Positions 1 through 7,892 of a stretch of DNA of 64,000 nucleotides are shown here, in pieces; position 1 is the first letter of the stretch, and the number at the start of each line of letters is the position of its first letter. The position numbers were made by a program, and so were the translations under genes. Location: NCBI RefSeq assembly GCF_014873755.1, contig NZ_JADBEG010000001.1, positions 746,501-810,500 of the forward strand, given 5' to 3'. The notes under the pieces are model-generated. The model was given only the letters and a program-made list of their open reading frames with translations. It was not told the origin of the DNA and made no database searches. The stretch is from Amycolatopsis lexingtonensis. Lineage in GTDB: Bacteria > Actinomycetota > Actinomycetes > Mycobacteriales > Pseudonocardiaceae.

Positions 1-2
1 GG

Positions 3-860
3 GTCACCGACCCCGCGGCGATCGCCGGCGAATGCGTCGCCCACCTGCGCCAGGCCACCCGCGGCGGGCGCATCCGGCCGACGGTCACCGTCTTCGCGCC
101 CGACACGCCGGGCACGCCGGGGCCGCGCATCCACAACGAGCAGCTGATCCGCTACGCCGGCTACCGCCTCGACGACGGCTCGGTCCTCGGCGACCCCCGG
201 TACACCGGGTTCACCGAACGGGTGCGAAGACTCGGCTGGCGCCCGCCGGAGCGCAGAGGCTCCTTCGACGTCCTCCCGCTGCTGGTCGAGGCGCGCCCCG
301 GGGAGCCGCGGCTGTTCACGCTGCCCGCGGACGCCGTGCTGGAGGTCCCGCTCACCCACCCCGACCACCGCTGGTTCGCCGGTCTCGGCCTGCGCTGGCA
401 CGCCGTGCCCGCGATCAGCGACATGCCGCTGGAGATCGGCGGGGTCACCTACCCCGCGGCGCCGTTCAACGGCTGGTACCTCGGCACCGAGATCGGCGCC
501 CGGAACCTGGCCGACGAGCAGCGCTACGACCTGCTGCCGGTCGTCGCCGAGCTGATGGGCCTGCCGACGTCGTGCGAGCGCACGCTGTGGCGCGACCGGG
601 CGCTGGTCGAGCTGACCCTGGCGGTCCAGCACTCGTTCGACGCCGCCAGCGTGACCATCGCCGACCACCACACCGAGTCGCGCCGGTTCCTGGCCCACCT
701 CGAACGCGAGGAGCGGGCGGGCCGCCGGTGCCCGGCCGACTGGAGCTGGATCGTGCCGCCGGTGTCCGGTGGCCAGACCGCCGTGTTCCACCGCTACTAC
801 GACGAGCCCGACCCGGCGCTGCGCCCGGCGTTCTTGCCGCCCGCGGCCACCGGAGGGTGA
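3..860 (+). CDS. nos: Bacterial nitric oxide synthase oxygenase, C-terminal part (5' end outside window)
   Basis: Heme enzyme that oxidises L-arginine to nitric oxide and citrulline in the cytoplasm. The reading frame is open from the first bases of the window and stops at 860, giving about 285 residues of a family that is usually 350-400. Visible family landmarks, in order, are an IRPTVTVFAP stretch, RIHNEQLIRYAGYR, FDVLPLL, the substrate pocket PFNGWYLGTEIGARN (its Glu binds arginine), SVTIADHHT and WSWIVPPVSG near the C terminus. The proximal heme-ligand Cys lies upstream and cannot be seen. There is no reductase domain, as expected for bacterial NOS, so it depends on separate flavoproteins. 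A flavodoxin gene follows 105 bp downstream. Identification is firm; the partner assignment is inference. Confidence 0.93.
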   Translation, partial: VTDPAAIAGECVAHLRQATRGGRIRPTVTVFAPDTPGTPGPRIHNEQLIRYAGYRLDDGSVLGDPRYTGFTERVRRLGWRPPERRGSFDVLPLLVEARPGEPRLFTLPADAVLEVPLTHPDHRWFAGLGLRWHAVPAISDMPLEIGGVTYPAAPFNGWYLGTEIGARNLADEQRYDLLPVVAELMGLPTSCERTLWRDRALVELTLAVQHSFDAASVTIADHHTESRRFLAHLEREERAGRRCPADWSWIVPPVSGGQTAVFHRYYDEPDPALRPAFLPPAATGG

Positions 861-965
861 ACGGGCGGGGCCACGGAACCACGAAGAGCAACGTAAAAGC
901 GCCCGTATGGCGGATCGTGCCCGTCCCGCGGCGCGGCTCGGTCCGCCAAGGCCGACAATGGGGGA

Positions 966-1472
966 ATGTCCCTGGTCCTCGTCGCCTACGCCGGGCGCCA
1001 CGGCGGAACCCGGCAGATCGCCGAGGTGATCGCCGCCGAGCTCGGCGGGACCGGCCTGACCGTCGACGTGCGCGACGCCGCCGACGTCGCCGGGGTCGAG
1101 GACTACGCCGCGGTCGTCGTCGGCAGCGCCCTGTACTACCACCGGTGGCGCCCGGAGGCGGTCCGGCTGCTGGAGCGCAACGCCCGGGCGCTGGCCGAGC
1201 GCCCGGTCTGGCTGTTCCACAGCGGACCGTGCGGCCCGGGCGCCGCCGGACGGCAGGTCAGCCTGCCGCCGAACGTGGCGCTGCTGGCCGCGCGCATCGA
1301 CGCCGAACGCACCGCGACCTTCGGCGGGCGCCTCGACCCGGCGACCGTGCGCGGCCTGGTCCCGCGCCTGTTCGCGGCCGGGCGGCGGGCCGGCGACTTC
1401 CGCGACTGGGACCGGATCAAGGCCTGGGCCCGGGACGTCGGGCGCCGGGTCCGCACCCGCGTCTCGCTCTGA
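966..1472 (+). CDS. Flavodoxin domain-containing protein (HemG-like family)
   Basis: A 168-residue flavodoxin fold protein. The FMN-phosphate loop is near the N terminus (VAYAGRHGGTRQIA, about residues 5-20), followed by the usual DYAAVVVGSALYY segment that forms the second flavin loop and a HSGP segment near residue 95. Full length resembles the flavodoxin_5/protoporphyrinogen oxidase HemG-like group rather than classical short-chain flavodoxins. It starts at an ATG after a purine-rich stretch (gggggaatg). Bacillus subtilis NOS takes electrons from flavodoxins, so its place after a NOS gene makes an electron-donor role possible. No reductase is seen nearby and a general redox role is equally possible. 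Confidence 0.85.
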   Translation: MSLVLVAYAGRHGGTRQIAEVIAAELGGTGLTVDVRDAADVAGVEDYAAVVVGSALYYHRWRPEAVRLLERNARALAERPVWLFHSGPCGPGAAGRQVSLPPNVALLAARIDAERTATFGGRLDPATVRGLVPRLFAAGRRAGDFRDWDRIKAWARDVGRRVRTRVSL

Positions 1473-1549
1473 CCCTTGCCCGCCCCCGGCGGTGAGTGCT
1501 AAACCCTGCCTGCGGTCTTCCGGTGAACAACCGACGGGACGGGGCAAAC

Positions 1550-2848
1550 GTGACGGAACGCAAAGCGGAAGCGGAATCGGCTCCGGCGAAGAAAGCGCTT
1601 ACATCCGATCAGCGCAACGCCTTCCTCGCGGCGCTGCTCGGCTGGAGCATGGACTCGTTCGACTACTTCCTCGTCGTCTTCGTCCTGGCGGACATCGCCA
1701 AGGACAAGTCGTTCGGCGCGACGGCGACGCAGCTGGCGTTCATCACCACGGCCACGCTGGTGATGCGCCCGGTCGGCGCGCTGCTGTTCGGCCTGTGGGC
1801 CGACCGGGTGGGCCGGCGGATCCCGCTGATGGCCGACGTCCTGCTGTACTCGGTGGCCGGCCTGCTCTGCGCGTTCGCCCCGAACTTCACCGTGCTGCTC
1901 GTCCTGCGGTTCGTCTACGGCATCGGCATGGGCGGCGAGTGGGGCCTCGGCGCGGCACTGGCGATGGAGAAGATCCCGGTGGCCCGCCGCGGGTTCTTCT
2001 CGGGCCTGCTGCAGGTCGGCTACTCGATCGGCTACCTGCTCGCCGCGCTCGCGTACCTGCTGTTCCACTCGCTGCTCGACCTCGAATGGCGCTGGATCTT
2101 CGTGCTCAGCATCTTCCCGGCGCTGATCAGCCTGCTGATCCGGGCACGGGTCCGCGAGTCGGAGGTCTGGGAGGTCGCCCGCGAGAAGCTGCGGGTGACG
2201 CGGACGTCGGTCAAGGACATCCTGCTGAACCCGAAGGTCATCCGCCGCTTCGGCTACCTGATCCTGCTGATGACGGCGTTCAACTGGATGAGCCACGGCA
2301 CCCAGGACGTCTACCCGAGCTTCCTGAAGGCCCACGAAAACGGCGGTGCCGGGCTCAGCGCGTCGACGAGCACGTGGATCGCCGTGCTGTACAACGTCGG
2401 CGCCATCATCGGCGGCCTGACCTTCGGCACCCTGTCCGAACGCCTGGGCCGCCGCCGCACGATCGTCACGGCGGCGGTGCTCGGCCTGCCGGTGATCCCG
2501 ATCTTCGCGTTCGACCACGGCGCGGGGATGCTCGCGCTCGGCTCGTTCCTGGTGCAGATCATGGTGCAGGGCGCGTGGGGCGTGATCCCGGCGCACCTGA
2601 CCGAAATGTCGCCGGACGCCATCCGCGGCTTCTACCCGGGCGTCACCTACCAGCTGGGCAATCTGCTGGCCGCGTTGAACCTGCCGATCCAGCAGGCCAT
2701 CGCGGAGGCGCACGGGTACACCTCGGCCCTCGTGTGGACGGTGGTCCCGGGCCTGATCGCGGTCGCGGTGCTGACGGCGATCGGCAAGGAGGCCAAGGGG
2801 ATCAAGTTCGGTGAGTCGGCGGTGGCCACGGCACCGGCGGCTAAGTAG
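1550..2848 (+). CDS. MFS transporter of the SHS (sialate/monocarboxylate:H+ symporter) type
   Basis: Inner-membrane symporter of 432 residues with about 12 transmembrane segments. Signatures: [12 protein letters not shown] in helix 1, WADRVGRR between helices 2 and 3, [10 protein letters not shown] in helix 4, and [12 protein letters not shown] in helix 7, the last being typical of JEN/SHS carriers for lactate, pyruvate or sialate. I chose GTG 1550 because a GGGACGGGG stretch precedes it; an upstream in-frame GTG at 1496 would add 18 unlikely residues. Substrate cannot be decided from sequence. A secreted sialidase lies 2 kb downstream on the other strand, which makes sialic acid worth considering, but an IS element and a STAS gene lie between. 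The 3' end overlaps the convergent STAS gene by 8 bp. Confidence 0.88.
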   Translation: MTERKAEAESAPAKKALTSDQRNAFLAALLGWSMDSFDYFLVVFVLADIAKDKSFGATATQLAFITTATLVMRPVGALLFGLWADRVGRRIPLMADVLLYSVAGLLCAFAPNFTVLLVLRFVYGIGMGGEWGLGAALAMEKIPVARRGFFSGLLQVGYSIGYLLAALAYLLFHSLLDLEWRWIFVLSIFPALISLLIRARVRESEVWEVAREKLRVTRTSVKDILLNPKVIRRFGYLILLMTAFNWMSHGTQDVYPSFLKAHENGGAGLSASTSTWIAVLYNVGAIIGGLTFGTLSERLGRRRTIVTAAVLGLPVIPIFAFDHGAGMLALGSFLVQIMVQGAWGVIPAHLTEMSPDAIRGFYPGVTYQLGNLLAALNLPIQQAIAEAHGYTSALVWTVVPGLIAVAVLTAIGKEAKGIKFGESAVATAPAAK

Positions 2849-3362
2849 CGTCGGCCGCCCGCAGCCGGGCCAGGATCCCGAGCCATTCGACGGCGTCTGC
2901 CGCGGTGAGGTGCAGCGGCAGCGGCGGGCTCAGCCGGAGGGTCTCGATCGCCCGCCGCACCACCGCGGGACAGCCGGCCAGGGCGAACGGGACGCCGGTG
3001 CGCAGGGCGCGGCCGGCCACCTCGTGCAGGAGCGCCACCCCGCGCGCGGAGCAGTGGCGCACCCCGGTCAGGTCCAGGACGAGTCCCCGCGGGGCCAGCC
3101 CGATCTCTTCGGCGAGCCGGTCGCGCAGCCGGTCTCCGCAGGCCAGGTCGATGTCCCCGGTAACGGCGACGACGGTGGTTTCGGAGGTCGCGGTGAGCAC
3201 CAGCGACGCGGCGGGCGGCGCTTGCGGCCGGCTCTCGTAGTGGCGGTCCAGCAGCGCGTCGATGTCGAGCTTGGCGGGGTAGGGAACGGAATCGACCCCG
3301 CGCGCCCACTCCCGCAGCGCCGCGACCAGAGCGCGGTGCTGTTCGTCGTCGGGGCGGACCAT
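2841..3362 (-). CDS. STAS domain protein (anti-sigma factor antagonist-like)
   Basis: 173 residues. Residues 1-55 are an unassigned helical extension, and residues about 57-150 are a STAS domain with [11 protein letters not shown] as its first strands and [18 protein letters not shown] around the regulatory serine. In the SpoIIAA/RsbV family the equivalent Ser is phosphorylated by an anti-sigma kinase; here it is present (HCSARG). It probably works in a partner-switching pathway controlling a sigma factor. No kinase or sigma gene adjoins it. Its start lies 56 bp from the left arm of a hairpin split by the IS element, so the insertion may alter its upstream regulation. Confidence 0.82.
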   Translation of the reverse strand: MVRPDDEQHRALVAALREWARGVDSVPYPAKLDIDALLDRHYESRPQAPPAASLVLTATSETTVVAVTGDIDLACGDRLRDRLAEEIGLAPRGLVLDLTGVRHCSARGVALLHEVAGRALRTGVPFALAGCPAVVRRAIETLRLSPPLPLHLTAADAVEWLGILARLRAADAT

Positions 3363-3418
3363 ACTCGTTACATCGCTTTCCGGGGCTCCGGTGCAACACC
3401 CGGCTCAGTGGGTACGGT

Positions 3419-3430
3419 CGAGGGGACCCG
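3419..3430 (-). terminator. Distal arm of a terminator-like hairpin split by an IS element
   Basis: CGAGGGGACCCG here is the exact reverse complement of CGGGTCCCCTCG at 4879-4890. If the insertion sequence and one 5-bp duplication are removed, the two arms form a perfect 12-bp stem with a 9-nt loop (GCCAGGTGG), starting 7 nt after the sialidase stop codon. That is the expected position of an intrinsic terminator of the sialidase gene. There is no U tract, which is common in actinomycete terminators. Confidence 0.75.
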
Positions 3431-3496
3431 GCCAGGTGAACCGCTCCCCGGAAGTTGGACTGGGAATCCAGTTCCGACTTTCCGGGGAGCGGTTTG

Positions 3497-3982
3497 GTGT
3501 ATCCAGGAAGTTCGTTGTCTGAGCAGCAGCGGGAGTCCGCTGTTGCGTTGTTCGAGGCCGGGTATGGCGCGAAGGTGGTCGCGACCCGGTTGGGCGTGTC
3601 GCCGATGGCGGTGCGACGCTTGCGTGATCGTTGGAGGTTGCGGAGCGCGGGAGCGCTGATGAGGGAGCCGGGTAAGCGGTCGTTCACCTTCGAGTTCAAG
3701 CGTGAGGTCGTGCGCCGGTTCGTCGATGGTGAGGCGTCGGCGATGGAGCTGGCGCGTGAGCATGATCTGTCGTCGCCGAAGCTGGTGGAAAACTGGGTCA
3801 GGGTGTACCGGCGTGAGGGCGAGGACGCGTTGCGGCCCAAGCCGAAAGGCCGGCCGGGCAAGCCGGTTGACCCAGCCGGGCTCAGCGAGCTGGATCGCCT
3901 GCGGCAGGAGAACCTGGAGTTGTCGGCGAAGGTGGCGTTGCTGGAAAAATTGCGGGCCTTGAAGGAGCAGGGGCGAGGGTGA
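3497..3982 (+). CDS. IS3-family transposase OrfA
   Basis: About 161 residues. It holds two helix-turn-helix regions that bind the element ends: residues about 10-40 (SEQQRESAVALFEAGYGAKV) and about 55-110 (FTFEFKREVVRRFVDGEAS... LVENWVRVYRREG). A leucine-rich C-terminal helix (LDRLRQENLELSAKVALLEK) follows. I chose GTG 3497 for the GGGGAG Shine-Dalgarno match at 3484-3489. The 3' end overlaps orfB, which lies in the -1 frame. That frame is open back through the run of five A at about 3944-3948, so a programmed -1 shift giving an OrfAB fusion transposase is possible, though the slippery site is not the canonical A6G. Confidence 0.9.
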   Translation: MYPGSSLSEQQRESAVALFEAGYGAKVVATRLGVSPMAVRRLRDRWRLRSAGALMREPGKRSFTFEFKREVVRRFVDGEASAMELAREHDLSSPKLVENWVRVYRREGEDALRPKPKGRPGKPVDPAGLSELDRLRQENLELSAKVALLEKLRALKEQGRG

Positions 3983-4833
3983 AAACCCAGGTCATCGCCA
4001 CCCTCAAGGCCGAGTATCCGCTGGCGGTGCTGCTGGCGGCCGCCGGGCTGGCACGCTCGACGTTCTTCTACCACCAGGCCCGGCTGACCCGGCCCGACCC
4101 GCAGGTCGAGCTGAAGGCGGCGGTCACCGAGCAGTTCGAGGCCGCCCGCGGCCGCTACGGGCATCGGCGTGTGCACGCGATGCTGCGCCGCGGGGGCTGG
4201 CGGGTAGCCAAGAAAACGGTGTTGAAGCTGATGAACATGCTGGGCCTGTTCTGCCAGGTCCGGCGGCCGCGCCGCTATCGGTCCTGGCTCGGGCAGATCG
4301 GCACGGTCGCGGCCAACGTGCTGGATCGCCAGTTCACCGCGGCGGCTCCGGACACGAAATGGGTCACCGACGTGACCGAGTTCCGTATCGGCGACCGCAA
4401 GGTCTACCTGTCCCCGGTGATCGACTTGTTCGACCGATCCGTGATCGCCTACAGCCATGGCCCGTCCCCGAGTTTGGAACTGACGAACTCGTCGCTGCGC
4501 GCGGCGATCGCGACCCTCGACGGCGCCGCCAGGCCGTTGGTGCACTCCGACCAGGGGTTCCAGTACCAGCACGTCTCCTGGCGGAGGTTGATCGAGGACG
4601 CGGGCCTGGCCCAGTCGATGTCCCGGCGAGCGAACTGCCTGGACAACTCCATGGCCGAGAACTTCTTCGGTCATTTGAAGGAAGAACTGTTCCACCACAA
4701 CAGCTTCGACACCGTCGAGGAGTTCACCGCCGAGCTGGACGAGTACATCGACTGGTACAACACGATCCGCATCTCGACCACGCTTGAAGGCCTGAGCCCG
4801 GCCGAATACCGAGCCCAGGCCCTCAAGCCCTAG
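3979..4833 (+). CDS. IS3-family transposase OrfB (DDE integrase catalytic domain)
   Basis: 284 residues. An N-terminal HTH_21-type region (RGRYGHRRVHAMLRRGGW, about residues 50-70) precedes an rve integrase core. The catalytic triad is visible: Asp in KWVTDVTEF, Asp in LVHSDQGFQYQ and Glu in MAENFFGHLKEE, with conserved spacing and the terminal DWYNTIR segment. The GTG start overlaps the orfA stop (GTGA), so it is either translationally coupled or expressed by -1 frameshifting. Nothing indicates inactivation. Confidence 0.95.
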   Translation: MKTQVIATLKAEYPLAVLLAAAGLARSTFFYHQARLTRPDPQVELKAAVTEQFEAARGRYGHRRVHAMLRRGGWRVAKKTVLKLMNMLGLFCQVRRPRRYRSWLGQIGTVAANVLDRQFTAAAPDTKWVTDVTEFRIGDRKVYLSPVIDLFDRSVIAYSHGPSPSLELTNSSLRAAIATLDGAARPLVHSDQGFQYQHVSWRRLIEDAGLAQSMSRRANCLDNSMAENFFGHLKEELFHHNSFDTVEEFTAELDEYIDWYNTIRISTTLEGLSPAEYRAQALKP

Positions 4834-4878
4834 CTTTACCTAGCCAGTCCAACTTCCAGGGGTCAGTTCACCAGGTGG

Positions 4879-4890
4879 CGGGTCCCCTCG
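4879..4890 (-). terminator. Proximal arm of the IS-split terminator hairpin
   Basis: CGGGTCCCCTCG lies 7 nt beyond the sialidase stop (4898) and pairs perfectly with 3419-3430. The 1434-bp IS element plus its duplicated CCAGG now separates the two arms, so the stem can no longer form with its original short loop. Confidence 0.75.
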
Positions 4891-4897
4891 TTCCGCG

Positions 4898-6391
4898 TCA
4901 GCCGCAGTGTTCGAACTCGCTGTTGTAGGCCTGGCCGTCGGCCGCGCCGCCCCACTTCACGCACTTGTCCGCCGCCGCGGCGGAGACCGGGCCGGCGAAG
5001 TAGGAGAACGCGCCCGAGTCGGTGAGCCGCGTCGAGCCTTGGACCTCCAGGTAGGCCGAGGTCTGCGTGGCCGTCCCGGCGCTGGCGCTCTTCATCGCGC
5101 TGACGCAGTTCTTTCCGGTGGCGGAGTTGTACGACAGGTAAGCCGTGCCCGCCGTGCCGAGCGGCGCCGAATCGATGACGCCGTAACCGAGTCCGCAGGC
5201 CGGGGCGCCCAGCGCGGCGTCGGACACCGTGGCGAAGCGGATCGTGTCGTTGGCGTGGAACTCCGGACCGGCTTCGAACAGCACGCCGACCGACGCCTGG
5301 GACAGCTGCACCATGTCGGAGTACGCCGCGTCCTGGCCCCACACGAGCAGGCTGCCCGCGGTGCCGGTCCAGTTCGCGCCCTCGTCGAACGACGAGTGCA
5401 CCCGCAGCTCCTTGCGACGGTCGCAAGTGGACGGTGCGGCGAACACCACCCGGTTGTACTTGCCGCCGGTGTCGGAGGCGCTCATCCGCGCCGTCGAGCC
5501 CTGGACGGTCGGCGCGACGAGATCGGTGGCGAAGGCGAACTTGGAACTGAAGCTCGCGCCGCCGTCCGAGCTGATCGCGAAGGCGCGGTTGCGCGTGCCG
5601 CCCTCCAGGCACTTGTCGTCGTCGTTGGCCTGGTTGCGCGCGGCGGCGTAGACCCGGCCGTCGAGCAGCTCGGTGACGCTGATTTCCTGCGGGTTGATGG
5701 CGGTGGTCGGCGAGTCGGTCGCGCCGCGGTGCCACGTGCCGCCCTGGTCGTCGCTGTAGACCAGCGCGCCGGTGTTCTTGCCGCTGATCGTCCAGCTGAC
5801 CCCGGCGACGAGCCGCCCGGCGTGCGCGCCGCGGGTGAGCACGATCCCGTGCGACGGCCCGGTGGCGAGCCAGCCCGGGGCGCTCGCGAACCCGAGCTCC
5901 GTGGTCAGCACGCGCGGCGCGCCCCACGTCTTGCCGTTGTCCTCGCTGATCGACACGCGCGGGACGCGGCCGCACGAAGGGTTGGTGTAGCACTGCATGG
6001 TGGACAGCAGCACGATCCGGTTGCTGCCCGGGATGACGATCGGCGCCGGGTTGCCCTTGGTGTCGCCGTTGGCCTTGATGACCGTCTGCAGCGCGCTCCA
6101 CGTCTTGCCGCCGTCGGTGGAGCGCTTCATGACGAGGTCGATTTCGCCGAGGTCGTTGCAGAAGCTGGCGCCGCCGTTGCGGCCCTCGGCGAAGGCGAGC
6201 AGGTCGCCGTTGTTCGCCTTGACGACGGTCGGGATGCGGTAGCAGTCGTGGCCTTCGGTGTTCTTGTTGAACACCAAGGTGCTGCTGACGTCGGCCTGCG
6301 CGGTGGCGGTGCCGATGGCCGCGGGGACGGCCACGGCGGCGCACCCCAGCAGCCCGGCCAGGAGGCCTCTGGCGATCCGGGTGAGGTTCAC
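4898..6391 (-). CDS. Secreted exo-alpha-sialidase (BNR/Asp-box family, GH33-like)
   Basis: 497 residues. The signal peptide spans about residues 1-33 (basic MNLTRIARG, hydrophobic core, A-x-A site before DVSSTL). A six-bladed propeller follows, with the arginine-triad motif YRIP (residues 51-54) and Asp boxes STDGGKTW, SEDNGKTW, SDDQGGTW and SSDGGASF. The enzyme cleaves terminal sialic acids from glycoconjugates outside the cell. The C terminus ends just after the propeller, with no carbohydrate-binding module. It is a single gene whose terminator has been split by the IS element. The SHS-type transporter nearby could import a product, but they share no transcript. Confidence 0.93.
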   Translation of the reverse strand: MNLTRIARGLLAGLLGCAAVAVPAAIGTATAQADVSSTLVFNKNTEGHDCYRIPTVVKANNGDLLAFAEGRNGGASFCNDLGEIDLVMKRSTDGGKTWSALQTVIKANGDTKGNPAPIVIPGSNRIVLLSTMQCYTNPSCGRVPRVSISEDNGKTWGAPRVLTTELGFASAPGWLATGPSHGIVLTRGAHAGRLVAGVSWTISGKNTGALVYSDDQGGTWHRGATDSPTTAINPQEISVTELLDGRVYAAARNQANDDDKCLEGGTRNRAFAISSDGGASFSSKFAFATDLVAPTVQGSTARMSASDTGGKYNRVVFAAPSTCDRRKELRVHSSFDEGANWTGTAGSLLVWGQDAAYSDMVQLSQASVGVLFEAGPEFHANDTIRFATVSDAALGAPACGLGYGVIDSAPLGTAGTAYLSYNSATGKNCVSAMKSASAGTATQTSAYLEVQGSTRLTDSGAFSYFAGPVSAAAADKCVKWGGAADGQAYNSEFEHCG

Positions 6392-6522
6392 GGTTCTCCC
6401 TACGGGTTCGTTCTACGTCCTACGTCTCGGCGGTAGCGTCGGCGCGGTCCGTACAAGACCCGTACAACCCGGCGTATAACGAACTATTCATGGCCGGGAG
6501 GGAAAATCCTGGTGAACGCGGA

Positions 6523-6798
6523 TCAGGTCGCCGGGAGCCGCAGGGCCGCGGCTTCCGGACCGGTCAAATGGGCTTCGAGGGTTTTGCACGCCGCCGTGAC
6601 CAAGCGGTTGCGGTCGCCGGCGCGGGTGGCCATCACCACCTGGCACGGGTCGACGCCGACGAGCGGCACCGTCGTCACGTCGGGGCGGAGGCGGCTGAAC
6701 CGCACGCCCGCCGGGACGATCGAGACCAGCTGGCCCGCCGCGATCAGCGGCCCGTCCGGGGCGCGGGCGTTGGGGCTGGTGGCGGACTTGGAGGCTGG
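6523..6798 (-). pseudogene. Remnant of a LysR-type regulator (C-terminal end only)
   Basis: About 91 codons open between a stop at 6799-6801 and the stop at 6523. The translation (IAAGQLVSIVPAGVRF, RPDVTTVPL, ACKTLEAHL) matches the end of the LysR substrate-binding domain, where a glycine-rich VAAGxGVxxVP segment and a basic C-terminal helix are usual. The helix-turn-helix and most of the effector domain are missing, and the next gene begins 82 bp upstream of the remnant. There is no good start codon, so it is probably not expressed. The rest of the 489-bp gap between the sialidase and PadR genes shows only the palindrome at 6834-6843. Confidence 0.6.
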
Positions 6799-6833
6799 TT
6801 ACTACCTCGAGTAGGTTGCTGGCGATCCAACGG

Positions 6834-6843
6834 CGATATATCG
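6834..6843. promoter_or_regulatory. Palindrome CGATATATCG upstream of the PadR gene, candidate operator
   Basis: Perfect 10-bp palindrome 38 bp upstream of the PadR start, followed by a partial repeat GGCGATACGAC at 6855-6865. AT-rich palindromes of this kind in a GC-rich promoter fit an autoregulatory PadR site, but this is inferred from position only. Confidence 0.45.
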
Positions 6844-6880
6844 TGTGAATGTCGGCGATACGACTACACGAGGAGATCGC

Positions 6881-7828
6881 ATGGAGATGTCTGCGGGAGC
6901 GGGACGGATCTTCGCCGGGTTCGGCGGGGGGCACTTCGGACACGGGCCGGGTCACGGTCACGGGATGCACGGTGAGCCGGGTCTGCACGGCTTGTTCGGC
7001 CGCGAACCGGGCGGGCTGGGCCACGAGCCGGGGCTCCACGGGCTGCCCGGCCACGGGCCCGGGGTGCACGGCGGACCCGGCTTGCACGGCCACGAGCCGG
7101 GCGGTCACGGCGGACCGGGGCACGGACCGGGTCCGCACGGGATGCCGGGACACGGGCCGGGTCCGCACGGAGTGCCGGGGCACGAGGACTGGGACGGTGG
7201 GCCGGAACTGGCGCGCGGGGGTCCGCCGGGCGGGTTCCCGCCCCAGCCGCCGCAGCCGCCGGGCTTTCCCGGGTTCCCAGGTGGCCCCGGCTCGTTCGGC
7301 GGCCCGGGTGGCTGGGGCGGTGGCGGCCCGTGGCAGCGGGTCCGGGAGTTCCGCGGCGGGCGGCCCCCGGCGCGTCCGGTGCGTCCGGCCGTGCTGGCGC
7401 TGCTCGCCGAGGAGCCGATGCACGGCTACCAGCTGATGCAGGAGATCCGCCGCCGCACGAACGAGCGGTGGCGGCCCAGCCCCGGCTCGGTGTACCCGAT
7501 CCTGCAGCAGCTGGAGGACGAAGGCCTGGTCCACACGGTCGAGACGGCAGGCCGCCGCGTCGCCGAGCTGACCGACGCGGGCCGCGAGCACGTCGCCGGG
7601 CGGGAGGTGGAGTTCGCCGAGCTGTGGGCCGAGCCCGAGGAGGAGCCCAACGCCGATCGCTTCGCGACGCTCTGGCACGCCTTGGGCGAGCTGTCGGGCG
7701 CGGCCGCCCAGGTGGGGCACAGCGGCACCGAGGCCCAGGTGGCCGAGGTGAAGAAGATCCTCGCCGACGCCCGGCGCCGGGTGTACGCGGTACTGGCCGA
7801 CGCGGGCCTCGAGGACGAGGAAGCCTGA
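6881..7828 (+). CDS. PadR-family regulator with long His/Gly/Pro-rich N-terminal repeats
   Basis: 315 residues. Residues about 13-110 are repeats built on HGPG, GLHG, HEPG and PGPHG, with more than 20 histidines. Residues about 120-160 are Pro/Phe/Gly-rich. From about residue 165 follows a normal PadR domain: PAVLALLAEEPMHGYQLMQEI, the winged helix ending SPGSVYPILQQLEDEGLV, then a short helical dimerisation tail. PadR proteins are usually repressors of a neighbouring gene. The histidine repeats might bind metal or drive self-association, but that is a guess. The start at 6881 is set by AGGAGA at 6871-6876. The downstream methyltransferase is a possible target. Confidence 0.9.
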   Translation: MEMSAGAGRIFAGFGGGHFGHGPGHGHGMHGEPGLHGLFGREPGGLGHEPGLHGLPGHGPGVHGGPGLHGHEPGGHGGPGHGPGPHGMPGHGPGPHGVPGHEDWDGGPELARGGPPGGFPPQPPQPPGFPGFPGGPGSFGGPGGWGGGGPWQRVREFRGGRPPARPVRPAVLALLAEEPMHGYQLMQEIRRRTNERWRPSPGSVYPILQQLEDEGLVHTVETAGRRVAELTDAGREHVAGREVEFAELWAEPEEEPNADRFATLWHALGELSGAAAQVGHSGTEAQVAEVKKILADARRRVYAVLADAGLEDEEA

Positions 7829-7832
7829 CGTC

Positions 7833-7879
7833 ACCCGCACGGCCGGATTGTCCACATCGGACACTTCGGCCGTGCGGGT
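7833..7879. promoter_or_regulatory. 13-bp inverted repeat between the PadR and methyltransferase genes
   Basis: ACCCGCACGGCCG (7833-7845) pairs perfectly with CGGCCGTGCGGGT (7867-7879) across a 21-nt AT-richer spacer. It starts 4 nt after the PadR stop and ends 13 nt before the methyltransferase ATG. It may be a PadR terminator or an operator; the long spacer fits a two-site operator at least as well as a terminator. Confidence 0.5.
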
Positions 7880-7892
7880 AAGCTCACCTCCC

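Larger units (their letters stand above)
3437..4870 (+). mobile_element. IS3-family insertion sequence, IS150-like, apparently intact
   Basis: 1434 bp bounded by TG...CA. The outermost 27 bp are imperfect terminal inverted repeats: the left end reads TGAACCGCTCCCC..., and the right end in reverse complement reads TGAACTGACCCCT..., with both continuing GGAAGTTGGACTGG. Both sides are flanked by the 5-bp direct repeat CCAGG (3432-3436 and 4871-4875), a target duplication typical of IS3 elements. It carries orfA and orfB with the DDE residues intact, so it is probably functional and fairly recent. An internal imperfect inverted repeat (about 3446-3487) lies between the left end and orfA and may block read-through transcription. 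Confidence 0.95.

Noticed and set aside
4907..6436. A 509-codon plus-strand frame opposite the sialidase gene.
   Set aside because: No domain, arginine/alanine/valine-rich shadow composition; the minus strand holds a clear sialidase with signal peptide and Asp boxes.
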